Assembly (NCBI RefSeq): GCF_009848685.1
Contig: NZ_WXTX01000011.1
Location: 1-64,000 of the forward strand
Origin: Andreprevotia sp. IGB-42
GTDB taxonomy: Bacteria; Pseudomonadota; Gammaproteobacteria; Burkholderiales; Chitinibacteraceae
DNA length: 64,000 nucleotides
Direction: 5' to 3'
Under the pieces are notes generated by a model, which made no database searches, was not told where the DNA came from, and saw nothing but the letters and a program-made list of their open reading frames with translations. The position numbers and the translations under genes were made by a program. Position 1 is the stretch's first letter, and each line of letters opens with the position of its first letter. Shown in pieces: positions 27,978-35,862 of this stretch.

Positions 27978-28277
27978 CATTGCCTCGCCCCAAGTCTGCT
28001 TTCCGCTGCCTGTGTTTGTCGGGCTGGCGCATCCGGTTTTCCTTCCCGCTCCTCGTTCCGCCCTCGCAGCCGGCATTGCCGTGGCAGCCAAGTGTTTGCC
28101 TTGCCTGCAGGGGTATGCGCAATTCGAACAAATGCCCATGGCACATTCAGACATTTCTGCAGCAGGCGGGCTGAGTCAGGATATGGCGTGCGCTGCTACG
28201 TGCTTGATTAACAAACCAAATCGTTTGTTCTGGCCGCTGGCGGTGCCGACATAAAACCACCTGGATGGATGAGGCAG

Positions 28278-29930
28278 ATGAAAAACAAGCACCTATTTGC
28301 GCTGGGCGCGCTGGCGGCTTCCGCCATTGCCGCCTATGCACTTGCAGCCTACCCGGCCTGGGCCGAAGGCAATACCTATACCGCCGGTACCTTCGTGAGC
28401 TACAACGGCCGCGATTACCAGGCACTGATCACCCATACCGCGTATGTGGGGGCGGGCTGGACGCCGGCTGTCACCAATACGCTGTGGAAAGACCTGGGGC
28501 CATCGTCCGGCACGCCGGCTACGCCGGTGCCCACGGCCACCCCGAAGCCGACCGTTGCTCCTACGGCCACGCCAGCCCCGACCGCAACACCGCGGCCGAC
28601 CGCCACGCCTGCGCCTACCACGGTGCCGGGCTGCACGTTCACCAACTGGACTGCAGGGGTGAACTACCCGCTGGGCGCGGTGGTGAAGTACCTGCCCAAT
28701 GGCAATTTCTATAAAGAAGTGAACGTCACCAGCAACGGTAGCGACGGCACCAATCCCACCATCAGCACTTGGTACTGGGCGCCCACAACCTGCGGTACCG
28801 CTACGCCAGTGCCGAGCGCCACCCCAAGGCCGACTACCGCACCTACATCAACACCGGTGCCGACCGCCATACCAACCACGGTACCGGCTTGCACCTTCGT
28901 GACCTGGACCACCGGCGTGAACTACCCGCTGGGCACCATCGTGAAGTACCCGGCCAACGGCCTGTACTACAAGGAAGTGGCCGTAGGCGCGAATGGCAGC
29001 GATGCCACCGATCCCACTATCAGCACTTATTACTGGCAGCCCACGACTTGCGGCACCGGTTCGGTCACACCGACACCGAAGCCGACCACCGTGCCCACCG
29101 TGGTGCCGACCACGGTACCGGGTAACCTGTCGAAGATCGTCGGTGGCTACTGGCCCAACTGGCCGCCAGCGCAGATCCGCATCAAGGATGTGCATCCCAA
29201 CTACAACCTGATCTACCTGTTTGCCGCAGTGCCGGAAGGTGGCGCGCCGGGAACGACCGGCCGGGTGATCTGGAATGCGCCGGGCAACGGGCGTGGCGCG
29301 GCAGACAATCTGGTGCCGGACATCCAGTACGCACGCAGTGTGCAGGGCCGCAAGATCATCCTCTCGGTAGGGGGTGCCGGTAATGGCATGAGCTTCCCGA
29401 CGCGCGCCAAATCGCAGAACTTCGTCGATAGCGTGGCAGGCATCTACAACCAGCTGGGTGGCTTCGACGGCCTGGACTGGAACACCTTCGAGGGTAACCA
29501 GACGCCGGATACCGCGGAAATGATCTGGATCAGCCTGGAGCTGAAGCGCCGTTATCCGGGCTTCATCATCTCCGCGCCGCCAGCGCCGTGGAATGCCGTG
29601 GACAAGACCTTCTGCCAGGCAATGGTGCAAGCCGGTGCGATGAACTACGTGGCCCCGCAATACTACGACGGCCCCAACCTCGCAGACCCTGCCTATGTGG
29701 TGAACAACATCAAGGAATGGGTAACGCTGGTTGGCGCCAACCACTTGGTGATCGGTTTCGGCGTGAACAGCGCCACCAACTACATGAGCATTGACCAGGC
29801 CGTATCGACGTGGAACCAGGTCAAGGCCAACAGCCCGGGCATCCTGGGTGGCTTCGACTGGCAGATCGGCACGGATGAAACGCAAGGCTGGCCGTTTGCC
29901 ACCACGATGAAACCGTTGATCAACCCGTAA
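28278..29930 (+). CDS. Secreted GH18 chitinase with three chitin-binding modules
   Basis: The 550-residue enzyme has a signal peptide ending in YPAWA. Then comes a CBM5/12 module (GNTYTAGTFVSYNGRDYQAL), a Pro/Thr linker, and two similar Cys-bounded modules (TAGVNYPLGAVVKY and TTGVNYPLGTIVKY) separated by Pro/Thr linkers. The GH18 barrel runs from about residue 280 with SVGGAGNG and the catalytic segment FDGLDWNTFEG. There the acidic Glu is one residue later than in the usual DxxDxDxE, a variant seen in some bacterial chitinases. It cleaves chitin outside the cell. ATG 28269 is an alternative start. Confidence 0.92.
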   Translation: MKNKHLFALGALAASAIAAYALAAYPAWAEGNTYTAGTFVSYNGRDYQALITHTAYVGAGWTPAVTNTLWKDLGPSSGTPATPVPTATPKPTVAPTATPAPTATPRPTATPAPTTVPGCTFTNWTAGVNYPLGAVVKYLPNGNFYKEVNVTSNGSDGTNPTISTWYWAPTTCGTATPVPSATPRPTTAPTSTPVPTAIPTTVPACTFVTWTTGVNYPLGTIVKYPANGLYYKEVAVGANGSDATDPTISTYYWQPTTCGTGSVTPTPKPTTVPTVVPTTVPGNLSKIVGGYWPNWPPAQIRIKDVHPNYNLIYLFAAVPEGGAPGTTGRVIWNAPGNGRGAADNLVPDIQYARSVQGRKIILSVGGAGNGMSFPTRAKSQNFVDSVAGIYNQLGGFDGLDWNTFEGNQTPDTAEMIWISLELKRRYPGFIISAPPAPWNAVDKTFCQAMVQAGAMNYVAPQYYDGPNLADPAYVVNNIKEWVTLVGANHLVIGFGVNSATNYMSIDQAVSTWNQVKANSPGILGGFDWQIGTDETQGWPFATTMKPLINP

Positions 29931-29975
29931 ACGCCTGCATCCGCTCCGTTGCCGGGGCGGCCCGCAAGCATGCAG

Positions 29976-30012
29976 CGGCCACATCTCTTTGCGGGGTGTG
30001 GCCGTTTTCTTT
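29976..30012 (+). terminator. Terminator after the chitinase gene
   Basis: CGGCCACA pairs with TGTGGCCG around a 13-base loop, followed by TTTTCTTT. It would also separate the chitinase from the convergent rtcR gene. Confidence 0.8.
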
Positions 30013-30058
30013 GCTGCGTCGGGAATGCGCTGGGGTGATGGCCGCCAGAGGGTCGAGT

Positions 30059-31651
30059 TTACGCAATGACCACGCGGATCTGCTGCCAATCCAGCTCGAA
30101 GCGCGCCAGATACTTGCGTAGCCGGTCCGCATCGTTAGCCTTGGCTTTTTCCTGGCGCGAGATACCGAACAGCCGCCGCCCCGCATCCGATAGCGAGCTG
30201 CTTTGCCCGCATACGGCGATGACGTTTTCCAGCTGCAGGCGATCGAACAGATCGAGCGTGGCCGCGCTATCGCCCAGCAGTTCATCCAGCGGGCTGCTGA
30301 CCGTGTTGCGCCATGCCTGCTGCAGCCGGCCGATTTCTTCCTGCACGCATTCCACACTGATACGCCCGCCGTCCGCCAGCGTGGCCATGCGCGTGACCGA
30401 TGCGGACAACTCGCGGAAGTTGCCGGCCCACAGGGCGCCCGGCGCGGTGGCAAATTTCAGGTAGGCCTGCCGGGCCTCCGCATTGAAGCGCACTTGCTCG
30501 CCCTGCTCGCGTGCAAAGCGGGCCAGTTCGAATGCGAGGTTGGGCTCCAGGTCTTCCGATCGCTCGGCCAGGCCGGGCAGCCCATAGGTCCACAGGTTGA
30601 TGCGGGCATACAGGTCTTCACGGAATTTGCCTTCACTCACCCACTGTTTCAGATCACGTACCGTGCCGGCGATCAGCTGGAAATCGCTGTCCACTTCGCG
30701 GTCGCTACCGAAAGGGAAGAAGCGCTTCTCTTCGATGGCCTTGAGCAACATCGCCTGTTCATCCAGCCCCAGCTCGCCGATTTCGTCCAGAAACAGCAAC
30801 CCGCCATCGGCACTGCGCAGCAGGCCAGCACGCTCGGTTTGCGCGCCGGTGAACGCGCCTTTTACATGGCCGAACAACGCGGACATCGCGCTATCGCCGC
30901 GCAGCGTGGCGCAGTTCACTTCGACAAAACGCCCGGCCAGCTGATGCCGGGCCTTTTTCATTTCATAGATACGGCGGGCGAGGAAGGATTTGCCTGCCCC
31001 GGTAGGGCCGCACAGCAGCATCGGCGCTTTGGAGCGCACCGCGACGCGTTCGATCTGCTCGATCATGCGGTTGAAGCGCGCATTGCGCGTGGCAATGCCG
31101 GATTTCAGGAACGATACCGATTCATCGCGCTCTTCTGCAAAGCGGCTGGCAATCTTGTCGTAGCGCGACAGATCCAGGTCGATCACCGCATAACTGCCGG
31201 TGACATCGCCCACTTCCTTCTTGCGCGGCGGCGAGGTCTGCACCAGCCGGGCGGGCAGGTAGCGTGCTTCGGCCAGCAAAAACCAGCAAATCTGCGCCAC
31301 GTGCGTACCGGTGGTGATGTGGATCAGGTAATCCTCGGCCTCGGTATCGAAGGTGTAGCCGTGCGTGTAGTCGAGCAGCGCCGCGTACACCTCTTCGAAA
31401 TCCCACGGATCACGCAGGTCGGTCAGCACGCTGCGCACTTCCGTCTCTGGCGATACCTTGGCGATGTCCTGCTTCAGCCGGTCGAACAGGCTCTGGCTGC
31501 GCGTGTCGTGCAGCAGCTCGATGCGGTCGATCACCAGGTCTTCCTGCTGGCACAGCCCCACGGTGGGCCGCCATTTTTCCCAGCGCTGCCCGCCACGGCC
31601 GGCGTAATCGAGCACGGTGCCCACGAAGCCGATGGCAACAGTCTTGCGCAT
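30059..31651 (-). CDS. rtcR: RtcR, sigma-54-dependent activator of RNA repair operon
   Basis: The 530-residue activator has an N-terminal CARF-like ligand-sensing domain (residues 1 to about 180). A sigma-54 AAA+ domain follows with Walker A GPTGAGKSF, the sigma-54-contact loop GAFTGA and Walker B GGLLFLDEIGEL, then a C-terminal DNA-binding part. In E. coli, RtcR turns on rtcBA when its CARF domain binds RNA-derived ligand. Here it is divergent from rsr and faces a consensus -24/-12 promoter, so it should control the whole rsr-Y RNA-rtcB-rtcA operon. Confidence 0.96.
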   Translation of the reverse strand: MRKTVAIGFVGTVLDYAGRGGQRWEKWRPTVGLCQQEDLVIDRIELLHDTRSQSLFDRLKQDIAKVSPETEVRSVLTDLRDPWDFEEVYAALLDYTHGYTFDTEAEDYLIHITTGTHVAQICWFLLAEARYLPARLVQTSPPRKKEVGDVTGSYAVIDLDLSRYDKIASRFAEERDESVSFLKSGIATRNARFNRMIEQIERVAVRSKAPMLLCGPTGAGKSFLARRIYEMKKARHQLAGRFVEVNCATLRGDSAMSALFGHVKGAFTGAQTERAGLLRSADGGLLFLDEIGELGLDEQAMLLKAIEEKRFFPFGSDREVDSDFQLIAGTVRDLKQWVSEGKFREDLYARINLWTYGLPGLAERSEDLEPNLAFELARFAREQGEQVRFNAEARQAYLKFATAPGALWAGNFRELSASVTRMATLADGGRISVECVQEEIGRLQQAWRNTVSSPLDELLGDSAATLDLFDRLQLENVIAVCGQSSSLSDAGRRLFGISRQEKAKANDADRLRKYLARFELDWQQIRVVIA

Positions 31652-31803
31652 GATCTTATCCAGAAAGATAAATTGATATTTTATGGTATCAGAATGTGTG
31701 GGGGTGGCAGGCCTGAAATCAGGATGAGGTAGAGGATTTGAAATGGATATAAATCATATTTATCAATTGGTTATCTATTTGATTTTCTGGGTGTGGGGAG
31801 GGC
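31652..31803 (+). promoter_or_regulatory. AT-rich rtcR-rsr intergenic region, possible activator sites
   Basis: The gap is AT-rich. GATAAATTGATA (near 31667) and TATCAATTGGTTATC (near 31761) share the inverted core ATCAATT/AATTGAT and could be upstream binding sites for RtcR about 50-140 bases before the sigma-54 promoter. This is pattern reading only. Confidence 0.4.
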
Positions 31804-31819
31804 TGGCACGGCCATTGCA
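31804..31819 (+). promoter_or_regulatory. Sigma-54 promoter of the rsr operon
   Basis: TGGCACGGCCATTGCA matches the sigma-54 consensus TGGCACG-N4-TTGCA exactly, with GG at -24 and GC at -12 in the right spacing. It lies 38 bases before the rsr start. Confidence 0.92.
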
Positions 31820-31857
31820 CTAGGGTAGGCACTCAACGAAGAAAGCGAGATGCCGAA

Positions 31858-33408
31858 ATGGCCAACCAGCAACTGTTCAAAACCTTGCTCGCCACACTGC
31901 CTGCCACCACCGCAGTGAATCAGAATAATGCCCCGGCATACGCCTACTCTGCCCGCCACAAGCTGGCCCAGCTGGCAGTGACGGGTTGCATGAACCACAC
32001 CTACTACGCCAACGGCGAAGCCCAGCTGGCCGATGTGTTGGCGTTGTGTGCAGAGGTCGATGCGGCCTTCATCGCCAAGACAGCGATATATGCCCGCCAG
32101 CGCGGCCAGATGAAGGATATGCCGGCATTGCTGACGGCAGTGCTGGCCAGCAAGGATGCTGCGCTGTTGCCGGCCGTGTTTGGCCAGGTGATCGATAACG
32201 GCAAGATGCTGCGCAACTTCGTGCAGATCATGCGTAGCGGGGCTACCGGGCGCAAATCGCTTGGATCACGCCCCAAGAAGCTGGTGCAGGTATGGCTGAA
32301 CAAGGCAACAGAAATGCAGTTGCTGCAGGCATCGGTAGGGAATGCGCCTTCGCTGGCGGACGTGGTGAAGATGGTTCACCCCAAGCCCACCGAACCGTGG
32401 CGCGAAGCGTTCTTTGCCTGGTTGATCGGCAAGCCGTTCGATGCCGCGCAGTTGCCGCCATTGACGCGTGAACTGCTGGCATTCCGTGCCGGTGGTGCGG
32501 TGAACCTGCCGCAGGTGCCGTTCCAGTTGCTGAGCAACGAGAAGCTGACCGCACGGGATTGGGCGCAACTGGCCCAGACCATGGGTTGGCAGGCGCTGCG
32601 GATGAATCTGAACACACTGGCTCGTCAGGGCGCACTTGCATTGCCTGGCGTGGCGCAGCAGGTTGCTGATCGTCTGGCCGACCCGGCTGCGGTAGCCAAA
32701 GCGCGTGTGTATCCGTACCAGCTACTGATTGCATATCAGATGGCGGGTGCGGATGTGCCCGGCGTGATCAAGGAGGCGCTGCAGGATGCGCTGGACGCCG
32801 CATTGAGCAATGTGCCCAAGCTGGAAGGGCAGGTGGTGGTGTGCCCGGATGTATCGGGCTCCATGCATAGCCCGGTTACCGGGTATCGGCAGGGGGCAAC
32901 GACATCGGTGCGTTGCGTTGATGTGGCTGCCTTGGTGGCCGCGGCGATGCTGCGCCTCCACCCTGATGCACGGGTATTGCCGTTTGAAGTGAACGTGGTG
33001 GATATCAAGCTGAACCCGCGTGATGCAGTGATGACGAATGCGCAGAAGCTGGCAGCTGTCGGTGGTGGCGGAACGAACTGCTCTGCACCGCTGGCCAGGC
33101 TGGTGGCTGAGGGCGCCAAGGTGGATACGGTGATCATGGTTTCGGATAACGAATCCTGGATCAATGCCAGGCGCGCCAAAGCGACTGAAACGATGAAGCA
33201 GTGGGCATTGATCAAGCGGCGCAACCCGCAAGCCAGGTTGATCTGCATTGATCTGCAGCCCTATGGCACCACGCAAGCGCAGGAGCAACAGGACATCCTG
33301 AATGTGGGTGGCTTTGGTGATGCGGTATTCGATGTGATCGCGCAGTTTGCGGCAGGCAGCTTTGGTGCCGGGCACTGGGTGGATGCGATCGATGTCACAC
33401 CGTTGTAG
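31858..33408 (+). CDS. rsr: Rsr, bacterial Ro60 orthologue (TROVE-vWA protein)
   Basis: The 516-residue ring-shaped RNA-binding protein has an N-terminal TROVE/HEAT-like domain (YAYSARHKLAQLAVTGCMNH, YARQRGQMKDMPALLTAVLA) and a C-terminal von Willebrand A domain with the MIDAS motif DVSGSM near residue 331 and GGTNCSAP. Ro proteins bind Y RNAs and misfolded RNAs and can pass RNA to exonucleases. It is the first gene behind the sigma-54 promoter, and the Y RNA array follows directly. Confidence 0.96.
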   Translation: MANQQLFKTLLATLPATTAVNQNNAPAYAYSARHKLAQLAVTGCMNHTYYANGEAQLADVLALCAEVDAAFIAKTAIYARQRGQMKDMPALLTAVLASKDAALLPAVFGQVIDNGKMLRNFVQIMRSGATGRKSLGSRPKKLVQVWLNKATEMQLLQASVGNAPSLADVVKMVHPKPTEPWREAFFAWLIGKPFDAAQLPPLTRELLAFRAGGAVNLPQVPFQLLSNEKLTARDWAQLAQTMGWQALRMNLNTLARQGALALPGVAQQVADRLADPAAVAKARVYPYQLLIAYQMAGADVPGVIKEALQDALDAALSNVPKLEGQVVVCPDVSGSMHSPVTGYRQGATTSVRCVDVAALVAAAMLRLHPDARVLPFEVNVVDIKLNPRDAVMTNAQKLAAVGGGGTNCSAPLARLVAEGAKVDTVIMVSDNESWINARRAKATETMKQWALIKRRNPQARLICIDLQPYGTTQAQEQQDILNVGGFGDAVFDVIAQFAAGSFGAGHWVDAIDVTPL

Positions 33409-33421
33409 CCGACTGTAGCAC

Positions 33422-33441
33422 CCCGTGCCTGAAGGCACGGG
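33422..33441 (+). other. Perfect hairpin with UGAA loop after rsr
   Basis: CCCGTGCC and GGCACGGG pair perfectly across the four-base loop TGAA, 13 bases after the rsr stop. No T-run follows, so it is not a terminator. It may protect the rsr 3' end or mark the processing site between mRNA and the Y RNA array. Confidence 0.6.
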
Positions 33442-33496
33442 CCGATCAAACAGCGCGCTGGCCCATGGGCGGGCGCCGGGTTTAAAAGTTTCCCGG

Positions 33497-33600
33497 TAAC
33501 GCGTGAATGCAGGCTGGAACTACAGCTGATTCGGGACGCGCTCGCAAGGGCGTGCCCGGGGCGGGCAACCGCCTGGTTCCACCGATGTTGTCACGCGTTA
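33497..33600 (+). ncRNA. Predicted Y RNA 1 (GNRA-hairpin effector domain)
   Basis: The ends TAACGCGTGA and TCACGCGTTA pair over 10 bp. On the 5' side AATGC follows and on the 3' side TTGTC precedes, the same internal loop found in the four RNAs downstream. A second stem pairs TGGAAC with GTTCCA. The distal part has no tRNA-like arms; it folds into a GGCGG-GCAA-CCGCC hairpin (33560-33573) and a longer GC-rich hairpin before it. Position right after rsr and the shared Ro-type stem support a Y RNA. Confidence 0.7.
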
Positions 33601-33605
33601 ACGGG

Positions 33606-33699
33606 GGTACGAATGCGTGTGGGTGTACATAACGGTACCCAGCCGGTTCGAAGCCGGCCCGCGCGAAAGCGTGAGAACACTCGCAAATTTTGTCGTACC
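33606..33699 (+). ncRNA. Predicted Y RNA 2 (partial tRNA-like domain)
   Basis: GGTACGA at the 5' end pairs with TCGTACC at the 3' end, flanked by the same AATGC and TTGTC blocks. A second stem can pair GGGTGT with ACACTC, and TACA follows as in the sister RNAs. The distal part has a T-arm-like hairpin GCCGG-TTCGAAG-CCGGC and a short GAAA-capped stem (CGCGC/GCGTG) where the acceptor stem would be. A D arm is reduced or lost. A T-run follows the closing stem. Confidence 0.72.
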
Positions 33700-33708
33700 G
33701 ACGGTTTT

Positions 33709-33840
33709 TCGGCGAATGCTGGCGGAACTACACCCTGTCACGGTCGCGATGCGGGTTCGAATCCCGTCGGCCCCAAGGTATCGGGGCCGTAGTTCAACTG
33801 GTTAGAACACGAAATATGTTTCGCCAATTCTTGTCGCCGA
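33709..33840 (+). ncRNA. Predicted Y RNA 3 (circularly permuted tRNA mimic)
   Basis: TCGGCGA (33709) closes with TCGCCGA (33840). The second stem pairs GGCGGAAC with GTTTCGCC. Between them lies a permuted tRNA: a T arm (GCGGG-TTCGAAT-CCCGT), an acceptor stem CGGCCCC/GGGGCCG closed by the 8-base loop AAGGTATC, and a D arm (GTTC-AACTGGTTA-GAAC). An anticodon arm is missing and is replaced by the Ro-type stem. CTTTTT follows the 3' end. Confidence 0.85.
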
Positions 33841-33920
33841 TCTTTTTGCAGTTGGCCTGTGTGCGTGTTGCCTGGTGCGGCAGTACGCAGGCCCATGAAA
33901 TGAGTGGAATAAACGTTTTT

Positions 33921-34040
33921 TGGCGAATGCCTGTGGAACTACATAGAAAACTGTCGCGGGTTCGATCCCCGTCAGCTCCGATACGATGGGGCTGTAGCTC
34001 AGTGGTAGAGCATTTCATGTTTCACGCACTTTTGTCGCCA
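33921..34040 (+). ncRNA. Predicted Y RNA 4 (circularly permuted tRNA mimic)
   Basis: TGGCGA pairs with TCGCCA, flanked by AATGC and TTGTC. The second stem pairs GTGGAAC with GTTTCAC. The effector part holds a T arm (GCGGG-TTCGATC-CCCGT), an acceptor stem CAGCTCC/GGGGCTG with loop GATACGAT, and a classical D arm GCTC-AGTGGTA-GAGC. Compensating changes in each stem relative to Y RNA 3 support conserved structure. A hairpin-rich spacer (33850-33895) precedes it, and CCTTTT follows. Confidence 0.85.
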
Positions 34041-34081
34041 TCCTTTTCAACTTGCTGCTTGTGGCAGCAGGCGCTTTTCCC

Positions 34082-34197
34082 GGCGAATGCCGCTGGAACT
34101 ACAGGTAGAGCAACCGCTGTGCGGGAGGCCCGGGTTCAAATCCCGGACGGAAAATGATCCGGAAGCTCAGTCACTGTTTCGGCAAAACGTTGTCGCC
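34082..34197 (+). ncRNA. Predicted Y RNA 5 (shortened tRNA mimic)
   Basis: GGCGA pairs with TCGCC, flanked by AATGC and TTGTC. The second stem pairs GCTGGAAC with GTTTCGGC, including two wobble pairs. A T arm (CCGGG-TTCAAAT-CCCGG) is followed by a short acceptor-like stem CGGA/TCCG with loop AAATGA and a weak D-like arm (AAGCTCAG). It is the last unit, 74 bases before the zinc-ribbon gene. The hairpin TTGCTGC/GCAGCAG followed by CTTTT lies between units 4 and 5. Confidence 0.78.
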
Positions 34198-34271
34198 ACC
34201 CTTCAGCAATATTCAGAGAGACATAGCGAGCATGTGAGATGCAAAGCGGAAAGCAGAAGCGCACAGCCATC

Positions 34272-34598
34272 ATGGCAAAGCGCAAGGTAAAGCAGGAAAG
34301 GTTGTGTACGGTACTTGCAGCGGTGGTGCCACCGCGCAGGATCATCAGACCGAAAGGCAGCGTACCAGTTGATGTATGGGCGCTGGCGCCGAACAACTCA
34401 TACGGTACGCCAGCATTTGTGCAGCGCGGTTACTACGAGGACATCACCTTCACCTGCCGCGATTGCGGTGCCCGACAGGTGTGGACGGCCAGCCGGCAGC
34501 AGTGGTGGTACGAAACCGCCAAGGGCTATGTGTATTCCACCGCAGTACGGTGCCTTGGCTGCCGGCAGCAGCGCCGGCGAGCACTCGGTGGACAATGA
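34272..34598 (+). CDS. Zinc-ribbon protein of the RNA-repair operon
   Basis: The 108-residue protein has a basic N-terminus and one zinc ribbon with Cys62/Cys65 (TCRDCG) and Cys94/Cys97 (RCLGCR). The segment YYEDITFTCRDCGARQVWTA then QQWWYETAKGYVYSTAVRC fits the probable zinc-ribbon family PF13451. It may bind RNA or protein. It sits between the Y RNA array and rtcB, ending 27 bases before rtcB, so co-transcription is likely. Its role in repair is not known. Confidence 0.82.
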   Translation: MAKRKVKQERLCTVLAAVVPPRRIIRPKGSVPVDVWALAPNNSYGTPAFVQRGYYEDITFTCRDCGARQVWTASRQQWWYETAKGYVYSTAVRCLGCRQQRRRALGGQ

Positions 34599-34625
34599 AG
34601 AATGAATCGGGAAGAGAACAAGATC

Positions 34626-35840
34626 ATGAGCAAGCAACAAATTCTGGAAGTGGCCAACGGCAAGCCGATCAAGATGTGGACCGAAGGCGTGGTGGTGGAC
34701 GATAGCGCGCGTGAGCAATTGATGGATACCGCGAAGATGCCTTTCATCTACAAGCACCTGGCGGTGATGCCGGATGTGCATCTGGGTAAGGGTTCCACCA
34801 TTGGTAGCGTGATCCCCACGCAGGGCGCGATCATCCCGGCGGCGGTGGGTGTGGATATCGGCTGCGGAATGATGGCCGCGCGTACCACGCTGACCGCAGC
34901 AGACCTGCCGGATAACCTGGCCGGGCTACGCTCGGCAATCGAGGCGGCTGTGCCGCACGGTAAAACCATGGGTAAACGCGATAAGGGGGCGTGGGATACG
35001 CCGCCGGAATCAGTGGATGCGATGTGGGCCGGGCTGCAGGGCGGTTTCAAGCAGATTACCCAGAAATACCCCAAGCTGGAGCGCACCAACAACCATAAAC
35101 ATCTGGGAACCCTGGGAACCGGTAATCACTTTATCGAAGTGTGCCTGGATGAAGAAAACCGCGTGTGGTTCATGCTGCATTCCGGGTCACGCGGGGTAGG
35201 GAACGCGATCGGTAACCTGTTCATCGAACTGGCACAGGCGGATATGCGCCAGCACATCGCCAACTTGCCGCACCGCGATCTGGCCTACTTCACCGAAGGC
35301 AGCCAGCATTTCGATGACTACGTGGAGGCGGTGGGTTGGGCACAGGATTACGCACGGCATAACCGCGCCGCGATGATGCAGAACGTGATCGCCGCTGCGC
35401 GCAAGATCATCACCAAGCCGTTTGCCGCGGATGTGGAGGCGGTGAACTGCCACCATAACTATGTGCAGAAGGAAACGCACTTCGGTAACGAAGTACTGGT
35501 AACCCGCAAGGGGGCGGTATCGGCGCAAAAAGGGCAACTGGGGATCATTCCGGGGTCGATGGGGGCCAAGAGCTTCATCGTGCGCGGATTGGGGAACGAA
35601 GAAGCGTTCTGTTCCTGCAGCCACGGCGCCGGGCGCACCATGAGCCGTACCCAGGCCAAGAAGCGCTTTACCGTGGACGACCAGATCCGCGCGACCGCAC
35701 ACGTGGAATGCCGCAAGGATGCGGATGTGATCGATGAAATCCCCATGGCGTACAAGGATATCGATGCGGTGATGAACGCGCAGTCGGAGCTGGTGGAAGT
35801 GGTGCATACCTTGCGGCAGGTGGTGTGTGTGAAGGGGTGA
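34626..35840 (+). CDS. rtcB: RNA-splicing ligase RtcB
   Basis: The 404-residue ligase joins RNA 2',3'-cyclic phosphate or 3'-phosphate ends to 5'-OH ends using GTP and Mn2+. Visible active-site blocks are GVDIGCGMMA with metal ligand Cys80, GTLGTGNHFIEV, LHSGSRGVGN, NCHHNYV and SHGAGRTMSR, which contains the guanylated His. ATG 34626 starts MSKQQILEVANGKPIKMW; an ATG 24 bases earlier is possible. It is the central enzyme of this operon. Confidence 0.97.
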   Translation: MSKQQILEVANGKPIKMWTEGVVVDDSAREQLMDTAKMPFIYKHLAVMPDVHLGKGSTIGSVIPTQGAIIPAAVGVDIGCGMMAARTTLTAADLPDNLAGLRSAIEAAVPHGKTMGKRDKGAWDTPPESVDAMWAGLQGGFKQITQKYPKLERTNNHKHLGTLGTGNHFIEVCLDEENRVWFMLHSGSRGVGNAIGNLFIELAQADMRQHIANLPHRDLAYFTEGSQHFDDYVEAVGWAQDYARHNRAAMMQNVIAAARKIITKPFAADVEAVNCHHNYVQKETHFGNEVLVTRKGAVSAQKGQLGIIPGSMGAKSFIVRGLGNEEAFCSCSHGAGRTMSRTQAKKRFTVDDQIRATAHVECRKDADVIDEIPMAYKDIDAVMNAQSELVEVVHTLRQVVCVKG

Positions 35841-35862
35841 CAGATGTCCAGGGCAAGTAGTA

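Noticed and set aside
33722-34040. Ordinary tRNA genes
   Set aside because: D and T arms and acceptor stems are tRNA-like, but their order is permuted and no anticodon arm exists, so these cannot be translated as normal tRNAs.
33617-34157. Short ORFs across the Y RNA region
   Set aside because: No ribosome sites, and the region is better explained by conserved paired stems and tRNA-like arms.
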